A stretch of 5,340 nt of DNA from Clostridia bacterium (lineage in GTDB: Bacteria; Bacillota; Clostridia; Christensenellales; Pumilibacteraceae): assembly GCA_017452405.1 (NCBI GenBank), contig JAFTMM010000127.1, positions 1 through 5,340 of the forward strand, read 5' to 3'. Below, in pieces: positions 1 through 4,935 of the stretch. The notes below the pieces were generated by a model, which was not told the origin of the DNA, made no database searches, and saw only the letters and a list, made by a program, of their open reading frames with translations. Position 1 is the first letter of the stretch. Every line of letters begins with the position of its first letter. The translations under genes were made by a program, and so were the position numbers.

Positions 1-50
1 CTCTTTGTCCAATATTTGTGTACCATTTTCCTCCGTTCCAGAATGACATT

Positions 51-425
51 CTCCCTATCATTCTGAGCGCCTTCCCCTGTCATCCTGAGCGTTAGCGGTA
101 ATGTAGTCAAATGATCTCCCTGTCATCCTAAAGCGTAAGCGATAGGATCTTAGGCTTCTCCTTGAGTAGAAGCTGTTTGCGAGTCAGACTGATGAGGTGT
201 GTGTTTCTCCCCACATACTCTTTTTCGCGAGAGGAGTAGCAGATGTGAGCCTTCCTCTTAGAGGCGCGACGCGTAATAAACAGTCCTGTGGACTGTTTAT
301 AGCCCAAGCGGTGAGCAATCTATGATTGCGAGCAGGAACGGTGGCACGCGAAGCGTGACGGAAGGAGTTAAGCGCACCCGTCAGAGAGCGGTTGCGGTGC
401 GCAAGAAATAAAGTAAACGAAATCA
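51..425 (+). repeat. Composite dispersed repeat, left copy
   Basis: This gene-free stretch is a mosaic of short repeats and hairpins. Three partial copies of a TCATYCTGAGCG-type motif lie near 55-70, 77-97 and 120-150, the last ending in GATAGGATCT. They are followed by a small stem (GCTTCT 154-159 with AGAAGC 168-173), the triloop hairpins of 254-357 and a GCGGTGCGCAAGAAATAAA edge near 392-412. The same parts occur in the same order, on the opposite strand, at about 4936-5326, so these are two diverged copies of one element in inverted orientation. Short GTCATCCTGAGCG repeats of this style are dispersed in many bacterial genomes. An 80-codon minus-strand open frame runs through it but has no ribosome binding site and spans the hairpins, so it is not called. 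The outer boundaries are approximate. Positions 1-50 hold nothing I recognise. Confidence 0.75.
254..357. repeat. Cluster of four triloop hairpins
   Basis: Four successive perfect inverted repeats each have a three-base loop: CCTC/GAGG around TTA (254-264), ATAAACAGTCC/GGACTGTTTAT around TGT (276-300), GCAATC/GATTGC around TAT (315-329) and CACGC/GCGTG around GAA (345-357). The second is the strongest, an 11-bp stem. Positions 263-330 match the reverse complement of 5123-5190 at 64 of 68 positions without gaps, and the two longest stems are kept exactly. The pattern resembles REP/BIME-like intergenic elements, which can be transposase-mobilised or act on mRNA ends. No transposase is in the window. 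Confidence 0.75.
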
Positions 426-475
426 CCGCCCAGATGCATTCTTTTTTGCGAACGCAGGCGGTTACGGTTAATCAT
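368..475 (-). CDS. Possible 35-aa small ORF behind an orphan promoter
   Basis: The frame begins MINRNRLRSQ, ends SDGCA and stops at TAA. An AAAGGAAAGGG purine run lies just upstream of the ATG, and a strong promoter at 492-520 would place the transcription start only about ten bases before it. No domain, signal peptide or membrane segment is visible. The second half lies inside the composite repeat, so this may be the 5' end of an older gene cut by the repeat, a chance frame behind a promoter for a non-coding RNA, or a real small protein. Only the start context supports it; the composition is not clearly coding. Confidence 0.25.
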   Translation of the reverse strand: MINRNRLRSQKRMHLGGDFVYFISCAPQPLSDGCA

Positions 476-491
476 ATTCCCTTTCCTTTAT

Positions 492-520
492 ATATTACCA
501 TCATAGGTAAAATTTGTCAA
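492..520 (-). promoter_or_regulatory. Strong promoter firing leftward into the composite repeat
   Basis: On the minus strand there is a perfect -35 TTGACA (515-520), a 17-base spacer and a -10 TAATAT (492-497) preceded by TGG, which makes an extended -10. The predicted start is near 485. It lies downstream of the glnN terminator, so it is an independent unit rather than part of glnN. The only thing behind it is the 35-codon frame at 368-475 and then the repeat. Confidence 0.7.
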
Positions 521-547
521 GGGTTATTTAAATTTTTTAGAAAGAGG

Positions 548-583
548 CGTGGGGAAAACCTTTTCACAAAGGTTTTCCCCACG
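548..583 (-). terminator. glnN terminator hairpin
   Basis: A perfect 16-bp inverted repeat (arms 548-563 and 568-583, CGTGGGGAAAACCTTT in the left arm) encloses a 4-base loop. It starts 8 bases after the glnN stop codon. The stem is very stable, but the following minus-strand tract (CCTCTTTCT) is a poor U-tract, while on the plus strand TTTT follows directly. It may therefore be bidirectional, or act partly as a 3'-end-protecting stem. Confidence 0.75.
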
Positions 584-591
584 TTTTAACC

Positions 592-2679
592 TTAATTCTG
601 ATAGAAAAGCATATCACCGTAGGACGGCAGAGGCCAATACTGCGAACTGATGATAAGTTCAAGTTCGTCAATGGTGGCGCGGAGTTCTTCCATCTTTGCA
701 AGAACCACGTCGTGCAGGTACGTTGCTTTATCGTGCAGGTCGGTCATACCCGCCGCCTTTTTACGAAGTTCTTCCAGCTCGTTATTCTGCGCGTAGGCGG
801 TACCTACGAGCTCGCTCGCCTTATACAGAACGCTACCCTCGTAGTCGTACGGCATACCGAGTTCCTTTTTGTTTTTAATCGAATCGGAAAGCACGTTCAT
901 GAACGCAACGCAAGCAGGCAAAATCTGCTTCGCCGTCATTTTATACATAGTATGCGCTTCGATATTGATAACCTTAACGTACTGCTCTAAGAGTATGTCG
1001 CGACGCGCCTCGCACTCACGCGCCTTAAAGATACCGAAGTGGTCGAAGAGCGCAACGTTCTCCGCTCTCGTATAACGCATAAGCGCTTCGGGAGTGGATT
1101 TAATTTCGGGCAGTCCTCTCCTTTTGCTCTCCACATTGATCCATTCGTCCGAATAATTATTGCCGTTAAAGACGATCGCTTTATGCTCGGAGTACGTTTC
1201 CTTGACGAGTTTTCTCGCTTCCTTTTCCACGTCCTTAGACTTTTCGAGTCGCTCTACCATGCGCTCCATAGCGTCGGCAACCGCCACGTTAATCATAACG
1301 TTAGGGCAAGAGGCGTTGAGCGAAGAGCCGAGAGCGCGGAACTCGAACTTGTTGCCCGTGAAAGCAAGGGGCGAAGTTCTGTTGCGGTCGGAGGTGTCGC
1401 GTTCGAATTCGGGGATAACGTCCACGCCGATTGAAGCCGTTCTCGCCTTTTCTTTTTTATAAGTCTTGCCCGAATCAATAGCGTCGAATATAGCTTTAAG
1501 CTCGTCGCCGAGATAAATGCTTATAATCGCCGGGGGCGCTTCGTTAGCGCCTAAGCGGTGGTCGTTGCCTGCGCTTGCTACCGACAAACGGAGCAGGTCG
1601 GCGTGTTTATGTACGCCCTCTATCACCGCAGACACGGTGAGCAGGAATAAGAGGTTATTCGCAGGGTCTTTGCCGGGCGAAAGAAGATTAACGCCGGTGT
1701 CGGTGGAAATGGACCAATTGTCGTGCTTACCGCTACCGTTTACGCCCTTGAACGGTTTCTCGTGCAAGAGGCAGGCAAGCCCGTGCTCCTCCGCCGTCTT
1801 TTTAAGTACTTCCATAGTGAGCAGGTTATGGTCGATCGCTACGTTAATGGACGAGTAGACCGGCACAAGCTCGTGCTGACAAGGCGCAACCTCGTTGTGG
1901 CGCGTCTTGGCGTTTACACCCAATCTCCACAGTTTAGCGTCCACGTCCTCCATAAACGCAAGTACTCTAGGACGGATAGCGCCGAAGTAATGCTCCTCCA
2001 GCTCCTGTCCTTTGGGCGGGGGCGCGCCGAAAAGCGTTCTGCCCGTATATATAAGGTCTTTACGACCGTCGTACATTTCCTTGTCAATGAGAAAGTATTC
2101 CTGTTCTGCGCCAACGGTAGACTTAACCGAGTTACACTTAACACCGAGAAGATTAGCGAGCTTAGTCGCTACCTTACCTATTGCGGACATTGATCGCAGG
2201 AGCGGAGTTTTCTTGTCCAGCACCTCGCCCGTATACGAGATAAAGCAGGTCGGGATATAAAGCGTCGTACCCATTACGAAAGCGTAGCTCGTCGGATCCC
2301 ACGCGGTATATCCGCGCGCTTCCGCCGTCTCACGCATACCACCCGAAGGAAAGCTGGACGCGTCCGACTCGCCCTTAATCAGCTCCTTGCCCTTGAACGT
2401 CATAATGACCGAACCGCCCTCCTGCGGATCGATAAACGAGTCGTGCTTTTCGGCAGGCAGGCCCGTCATGGGCTGGAACCAATGCGTGTAATGCGTTGCG
2501 CCCTTTTCAATCGCCCACTCCTTCATAGCCTCGGCAATCTCGTCCGCAAGCTTGGGAGATAACGCCATATCTTCAGATATGGTGTTTTTAAGCGCTTTGT
2601 ACGTCTCGGCAGACAGTCTTTTTTTCATCTCTTTATCGTTAAAGACCATACTGCCGAACATTTCAGGTACGTTAATCAT
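592..2679 (-). CDS. glnN: Type III glutamine synthetase (GlnN)
   Basis: This cytoplasmic enzyme makes glutamine from glutamate, ammonia and ATP; the type III family forms large dodecamers. The 695-aa length fits the family (about 700-730) and is far longer than type I or II enzymes. Visible landmarks, numbered from the chosen start, are the N-terminal GATHYTHWFQP block (60-70), the metal-site GAEQEYF (190-196), KTRHNEVAPCQHE (258-270), HEKPFKGVNGSGKH (306-319), the nucleotide/glutamate region SAGNDHRLGANEAPPA (369-384), NRTSPLAFTGNKFEFR (433-448) and the C-terminal type III signature YWPLPSYGDMLF (681-692). All are intact. The open frame extends six codons further to a TTG, but AAGGAG (2686-2691) sits six bases before the internal ATG, fixing the start at MINVPEMFGS. 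It has its own promoter and terminator. No GlnR-type box is evident. Its GC content is clearly higher than that of the fic gene. Confidence 0.97.
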   Translation of the reverse strand: MINVPEMFGSMVFNDKEMKKRLSAETYKALKNTISEDMALSPKLADEIAEAMKEWAIEKGATHYTHWFQPMTGLPAEKHDSFIDPQEGGSVIMTFKGKELIKGESDASSFPSGGMRETAEARGYTAWDPTSYAFVMGTTLYIPTCFISYTGEVLDKKTPLLRSMSAIGKVATKLANLLGVKCNSVKSTVGAEQEYFLIDKEMYDGRKDLIYTGRTLFGAPPPKGQELEEHYFGAIRPRVLAFMEDVDAKLWRLGVNAKTRHNEVAPCQHELVPVYSSINVAIDHNLLTMEVLKKTAEEHGLACLLHEKPFKGVNGSGKHDNWSISTDTGVNLLSPGKDPANNLLFLLTVSAVIEGVHKHADLLRLSVASAGNDHRLGANEAPPAIISIYLGDELKAIFDAIDSGKTYKKEKARTASIGVDVIPEFERDTSDRNRTSPLAFTGNKFEFRALGSSLNASCPNVMINVAVADAMERMVERLEKSKDVEKEARKLVKETYSEHKAIVFNGNNYSDEWINVESKRRGLPEIKSTPEALMRYTRAENVALFDHFGIFKARECEARRDILLEQYVKVINIEAHTMYKMTAKQILPACVAFMNVLSDSIKNKKELGMPYDYEGSVLYKASELVGTAYAQNNELEELRKKAAGMTDLHDKATYLHDVVLAKMEELRATIDELELIISSQYWPLPSYGDMLFYQN

Positions 2680-2685
2680 ATCGTT

Positions 2686-2691
2686 CTCCTT
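2686..2691 (-). promoter_or_regulatory. glnN ribosome binding site
   Basis: Minus-strand AAGGAG lies 6 bases from the ATG at 2679. It overlaps the codons that an upstream TTG start (2697) would use, so it selects the shorter, 695-residue product. Confidence 0.9.
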
Positions 2692-2717
2692 GTGCAAGGT
2701 AAGCTATTACGTATATT

Positions 2718-2747
2718 ATTATAATGCCTAAGCGTAGAAAATGTCAA
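2718..2747 (-). promoter_or_regulatory. glnN promoter
   Basis: On the minus strand, both hexamers are consensus: -35 TTGACA (2742-2747) and -10 TATAAT (2718-2723), with an 18-base spacer. The predicted start is near 2711, giving a leader of about 32 bases, too short for a riboswitch between start site and ATG. Confidence 0.85.
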
Positions 2748-2758
2748 ACGTTTTTAAT

Positions 2759-2793
2759 AATGACGAATTTAAGGAGCAACCTATCCCGTCATT
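2759..2793. promoter_or_regulatory. Inverted repeat just upstream of the glnN -35
   Basis: AATGACG (2759-2765) and CGTCATT (2787-2793) form a perfect 7-bp inverted repeat with a 21-base centre, starting 12 bases upstream of the -35 box. The position suits an activator or repressor site. The arms do not match the GlnR consensus TGTNAN7TNACA. No bound protein can be named, and chance is possible. Confidence 0.3.
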
Positions 2794-2822
2794 TAATAAT
2801 TTCATAATAAAAAATCAAGCCT

Positions 2823-3026
2823 TTCGGAAAAAATGAGCGACTTTTTCCCGTAACTGTTAAAATACTTTTTCCATACCACTTTTCCATAACTTAAAATACT
2901 TTTTCCGTATATCCCGAAAAAATGAGCGACTTTTTCCCACATCTCCCGAAAAAATGAGCGACTTTTTCTCACAACTCCCGAAAAAATGAGCGACTTTTTC
3001 TCACAACTCCCGAAAAAATGAGGGAG
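2823..3026. repeat. 32-bp tandem repeat array with variant units
   Basis: A unit containing CCGAAAAAATGAGCGAC followed by TTTTTC recurs exactly every 32 bp (G of CCG at 2916, 2948, 2980 and 3012). The last copy diverges after AATGAG. A further copy begins near 2823, and between it and the main array two copies of TTAAAATACTTTTTCC (2857 and 2891) look like variant units. There are no unique spacers, so it is not CRISPR. A minus-strand 83-codon frame crosses it only because the unit has no stop codon in any minus frame: 32 is not a multiple of three, so the frames rotate. It has no ribosome binding site and is not called. With the flanks of 2794-2822 and 3027-3081, the gap between glnN and the fic terminator holds no gene. 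Confidence 0.85.
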
Positions 3027-3081
3027 AGGTCGTTTTTGGCATAGTTTTGGCATCTTGAACGTGGCATATAAGCGTAGCAGG

Positions 3082-3119
3082 GCAAAAACAAAAACGCCGA
3101 AATTAATTCGGCGTTTTCT
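3082..3119 (-). repeat. 38-bp direct repeat, copy 1 (contains the fic terminator)
   Basis: This sequence is identical over 38 bp to 4404-4441 and in the same orientation. The two copies lie on either side of the fic gene. Identity ends abruptly at both edges. Confidence 0.9.
3091..3117 (-). terminator. fic rho-independent terminator
   Basis: AAAACGCCGAA (3091-3101) and its complement (3107-3117) form an 11-bp stem with a 5-base loop. On the minus strand the stem is followed by TTTTTGTTTTTG, a good U-tract. It lies about 77 bases after the fic stop. The plus strand reads TTTTCTATTT after the stem, so it may also work in that direction. Confidence 0.85.
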
Positions 3120-3193
3120 ATTTAATAACAGAGCTTATACCTATTTTTTCTTTACAATAAGTATGCAAATAAAAATTGCTTTTAAAATTCCTA

Positions 3194-4219
3194 TCAGTAC
3201 GTTGAAATTACTTTCCAATTTCCATTTTTCTTACTACCAATACGCACTACGATTCCTCGTTCTTGTAAGCTTTTGACGGTTGCTTTTACCGTGCGAAGAG
3301 ATTTCCCGATTTTTTCTGCAACTTTTTGAAGCGTAATGCTTGAGTTGCTACTCAAAATATCAAGAATTTCCGCATCTCGCACCGATGGTGTTTCAGTTTT
3401 TTTAATCGCTACATAGTTGACATGCATTTCACGATTGGAAAGTATATTATCTTCACCAAGAAGTAAGTTACGTAAAAACAGTTCAAGATAGTGTGTCGTT
3501 TCTAAAACGCCTTTCGCTCGATTATTATAATTTGCTCGAACAAGAGCGTTTCTAAAATACCATGAATTTTCAGCAAAGATATCGTTAGTTACGTTAAAGC
3601 CAAGTTTTGAAAGGTATTTAATGAGAAACACGGCAGTAGTTCTTGTATTGCCCTCACCGAAAACATGAATTTGCCAAAGATTGGAAATGAATTTTGCAAT
3701 ATGAGTAATAGTAGCCTCAGTTGAAAGACCTTTGTAACTAAACTTCTTTTCCATCTCGAAATCGTATTCAAGCGTTTCAAAAAGATTAATTGCATTTCCA
3801 TAAATAACGCTATCACCGTCAAGCACCCATTCATCCTTAGAAATATTATAATCTCTTATAATGCCTGCGTGAGAAAATAATCCCTCAAAAAGTCGCTTGT
3901 GAATGTTAATATATTCTATCGGAGAAAAAACAAAAGATTTTTCAGAAATAATTTGAGCTATTTTAACAGAAACCTTGTCGGCTTCTTCCGTACGTTCCTC
4001 TCTGGCTGTATTTTCTTTATAATACGAAGCTATTAGTTCGTGCGCGTCCTCAAAGCTTATATCCCCGTTGATATTCTGCTCGGCTGTTTTAATAAGATAT
4101 CCCGATGGTTCAAGCCCATCAACCTTTTGCAATCCTATCGCCGTTTTCCAAGCGTAACTTTTATAATATTTAGTCGGTTCTTTTTCTTTTGAATAAACCT
4201 CAAAGAATTCCTTTTCCAT
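3194..4219 (-). CDS. Fic-domain protein with C-terminal winged helix
   Basis: Fic enzymes transfer AMP or a related phosphate-containing group to hydroxyl side chains of target proteins. In this 341-aa product the N-terminus (about 20-67) reads TAIGLQ...VDGLEPS...NINGDISFEDAHELIASYY and resembles the VbhA-type inhibitory helix region. A flap region HAGIIRDYNISKDEWVLDGDSVIY follows (about 117-140). The Fic motif is HVFGEGNTRTTA (185-196), keeping catalytic His185, Glu189, Asn191 and Arg193 but with Thr for the usual second Gly and no final Arg. Residues 278-339 (SVRDAEILDIL to NWKVI) look like a winged helix-turn-helix, suggesting DNA binding and autoregulation. GGGAGG (4225-4230) five bases before the second ATG sets the start; the first ATG (4237) would fall almost at the predicted transcription start. 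The gene stands alone with its own promoter and terminator, is AT-rich compared with glnN, and is flanked by identical 38-bp repeats. A toxin, phage-defence or housekeeping role cannot be told from sequence. Confidence 0.93.
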   Translation of the reverse strand: MEKEFFEVYSKEKEPTKYYKSYAWKTAIGLQKVDGLEPSGYLIKTAEQNINGDISFEDAHELIASYYKENTAREERTEEADKVSVKIAQIISEKSFVFSPIEYINIHKRLFEGLFSHAGIIRDYNISKDEWVLDGDSVIYGNAINLFETLEYDFEMEKKFSYKGLSTEATITHIAKFISNLWQIHVFGEGNTRTTAVFLIKYLSKLGFNVTNDIFAENSWYFRNALVRANYNNRAKGVLETTHYLELFLRNLLLGEDNILSNREMHVNYVAIKKTETPSVRDAEILDILSSNSSITLQKVAEKIGKSLRTVKATVKSLQERGIVVRIGSKKNGNWKVISTY

Positions 4220-4224
4220 AAACA

Positions 4225-4230
4225 CCTCCC
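4225..4230 (-). promoter_or_regulatory. fic ribosome binding site
   Basis: Minus-strand GGGAGG lies five bases before the ATG at 4219. It favours this start over the ATG at 4237, which has no comparable site. Confidence 0.88.
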
Positions 4231-4246
4231 GATTCATTCTACGTAT

Positions 4247-4275
4247 ATTATACCACGATTAATTTTAAAGTGCAA
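4247..4275 (-). promoter_or_regulatory. fic promoter
   Basis: On the minus strand there is a perfect -10 TATAAT (4247-4252) preceded by TGG (extended -10), a 17-base spacer and a weak -35 TTGCAC (4270-4275). The -35 is inside the first operator-like repeat, so a protein bound there would occlude RNA polymerase. The start site is expected near 4240. Confidence 0.85.
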
Positions 4276-4326
4276 TAAATAAAGTGCAATTTATTAACGT
4301 TTTGCACTTTAAAATGTACTTTAAAA
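4263..4326. promoter_or_regulatory. Four-site operator-like array upstream of fic
   Basis: TTTTAAAGTGCAA (4263-4275) has an exact inverted copy at 4302-4314. Each has a degenerate partner on its inner or outer side: TAAAGTGCAA at 4280-4289 (14 bp from the first, same orientation) and ATGTACTTTAAAA at 4314-4326 (12 bp from the third, 11 of 13 matching). The result is two pairs of direct repeats facing each other, with site 1 covering the -35. This layout is typical of cooperative repressor binding. The fic product's own winged helix is the obvious candidate, but that is inference. Confidence 0.65.
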
Positions 4327-4403
4327 CTTACGCTTATAAGTTCCCCTCTTTTTAATATTACATATTATAACTTTTTTCAAACGTATGAATAAACGTGACT
4401 TAT

Positions 4404-4441
4404 GCAAAAACAAAAACGCCGAAATTAATTCGGCGTTTTCT
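4404..4441 (-). repeat. 38-bp direct repeat, copy 2
   Basis: Exact duplicate of 3082-3119, about 1.3 kb away and in the same orientation. The fic gene and its whole control region lie between the copies. The 4327-4403 stretch between the operator array and this repeat is AT-rich and shows no gene. Confidence 0.9.
4413..4439 (-). terminator. Rho-independent terminator of the 93-aa gene
   Basis: This is the same 11-bp stem and 5-base loop as at 3091-3117, again followed on the minus strand by TTTTTGTTTTTG. It lies about 122 bases after the stop of the 93-aa gene, so the transcript would carry the foldable 4455-4556 segment as its 3' untranslated region. Confidence 0.85.
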
Positions 4442-4454
4442 CATCATTTGCTTT

Positions 4455-4556
4455 GGATGAGTAACTTAACGTGAGATTCTTTCTCTTCGCCTTTCGGCTT
4501 TAATTAAGAATCGAATAGAGTTGTAAAAAATTTAAGTAATATTAAGTTACGAATCC
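4455..4556 (-). other. Candidate structured RNA element in a 3' untranslated region
   Basis: Nested inverted repeats fill the space between the 93-aa gene and its terminator. The outer stem pairs GTAACTTAA (4461-4469) with TTAAGTTAC (4542-4550), then after a symmetric 2x2 mismatch pairs GGAT (4455-4458) with ATCC (4553-4556). An inner stem pairs GATTCTT (4475-4481) with AAGAATC (4506-4512). Between them GCC and GGC enclose GAAA when read on the minus strand, a GNRA-type tetraloop. The minus strand is the one expected to be transcribed. Both 2x2 mismatches, however, read GA/GA on the plus strand (stable sheared pairs) and UC/UC on the minus strand, so the functional strand is uncertain. I recognise no known RNA family. 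Confidence 0.4.
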
Positions 4557-4560
4557 GCGT

Positions 4561-4842
4561 TTACGCTTTCTTAGCGCACTTTCTCTTAGTAGCGGGCTTT
4601 TTTTCTTCGGTCTTAACTTCGGTTGCTACTACTTCAGCTTCAGCCTTAGCCTTGCACGTTCTTTTCTTGGGCGCGGGCTTGTTAGCTTTCTTGAAAGCGT
4701 CGTAAGCCTTAGCGCAGGGGTTTTCCTTCTCTTTATCGCAGTTTGCGCAGAAGTCAAACTCACCGCAAAGGTCGTGACCGGCTTCTTCACTCTTGAGCCA
4801 CTTGTTAACGTCAAGTTCCGCTTGTTTCTTAGTAAGAGCCAT
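4561..4842 (-). CDS. 93-aa Cys-cluster protein with Lys/Ala-rich tail, unrecognised
   Basis: I do not recognise this protein. It has two parts. Residues 1-52 look folded: an amphipathic start (MALTKKQAELDVNKWLKSEE) leads into a Cys cluster, C26-x5-C32-x2-C35-x7-C43 with His23 nearby, which could bind zinc or another metal. Residues 53-93 are low-complexity and rich in Lys, Ala, Pro and Glu (KPAPKKRT, EEKKPATKRKCAKKA), like histone-H1-type or ribosome-associated tails, with two more Cys (63, 89). There is no signal peptide or membrane segment, so it is probably cytoplasmic. AAGGAG (4850-4855) seven bases before the ATG and a strong promoter support expression. Nucleic-acid binding is a reasonable guess from the basic tail, not a finding. 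A shorter overlapping minus frame in this region is a shadow. Confidence 0.85.
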   Translation of the reverse strand: MALTKKQAELDVNKWLKSEEAGHDLCGEFDFCANCDKEKENPCAKAYDAFKKANKPAPKKRTCKAKAEAEVVATEVKTEEKKPATKRKCAKKA

Positions 4843-4876
4843 TCGTAATCTCCTTATATAAAATTTTGACTATGCT

Positions 4877-4905
4877 ATTATAGTGATATTTTTTGATTAA
4901 GTCAA
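4877..4905 (-). promoter_or_regulatory. Promoter of the 93-aa gene
   Basis: On the minus strand there is a -35 TTGACT (4900-4905), a 17-base spacer and a perfect -10 TATAAT (4877-4882). The start is expected near 4870, giving a leader under 30 bases. Near-consensus boxes suggest high constitutive expression. Confidence 0.85.
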
Positions 4906-4922
4906 GCAATAAATTGTATAAT
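4893..4922 (+). promoter_or_regulatory. Possible divergent promoter into the right repeat
   Basis: On the plus strand, TTGATT (4893-4898) and TATAAT (4917-4922) are separated by 18 bases. The -35 region is interleaved with that of the 93-aa gene's promoter, so the two would compete. Behind it lies only the composite repeat. The AT-rich setting makes chance matches likely. Confidence 0.35.
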
Positions 4923-4935
4923 ATTATTTTTAACA

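Noticed and set aside
184..426. 80-codon minus-strand open frame through the left repeat
   Set aside because: It has no ribosome binding site, crosses three perfect hairpins, and its frame is not kept in the inverted copy. Repeat-derived.
1039..1434. 131-codon plus-strand frame, and others opposite glnN
   Set aside because: They are antisense shadows of glnN, whose minus-strand frame has every family motif.
2680..2711. Riboswitch or attenuator in the glnN leader
   Set aside because: The predicted leader is only about 32 bases and shows no stem; the promoter hexamers are unambiguous.
2823..3026. CRISPR array
   Set aside because: Repeats abut with no unique spacers of regular length, and there are no cas genes. 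It is a plain tandem repeat.
2802..3053. 83-codon minus-strand frame with repeating KSRSFF/KVAHFF-like peptides
   Set aside because: The peptides are one 32-bp DNA unit read in rotating frames. No ribosome binding site; the frame is open only because the unit lacks stops.
3055..3276. 73-codon plus-strand frame across the fic terminator and 3' end
   Set aside because: It runs through the terminator hairpin and antisense to fic, with no ribosome binding site.
4325..4342. Small inverted repeat AACTTA/TAAGTT upstream of the fic operator array
   Set aside because: A 6-bp AT-rich stem with no following U-tract on the relevant strand; expected by chance in this composition.
3194..4842. Toxin-antitoxin pair formed by fic and the 93-aa gene
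   Set aside because: They are separate units with a terminator between them, the small protein lacks antitoxin features, and the Fic protein carries its own N-terminal inhibitory-like region.
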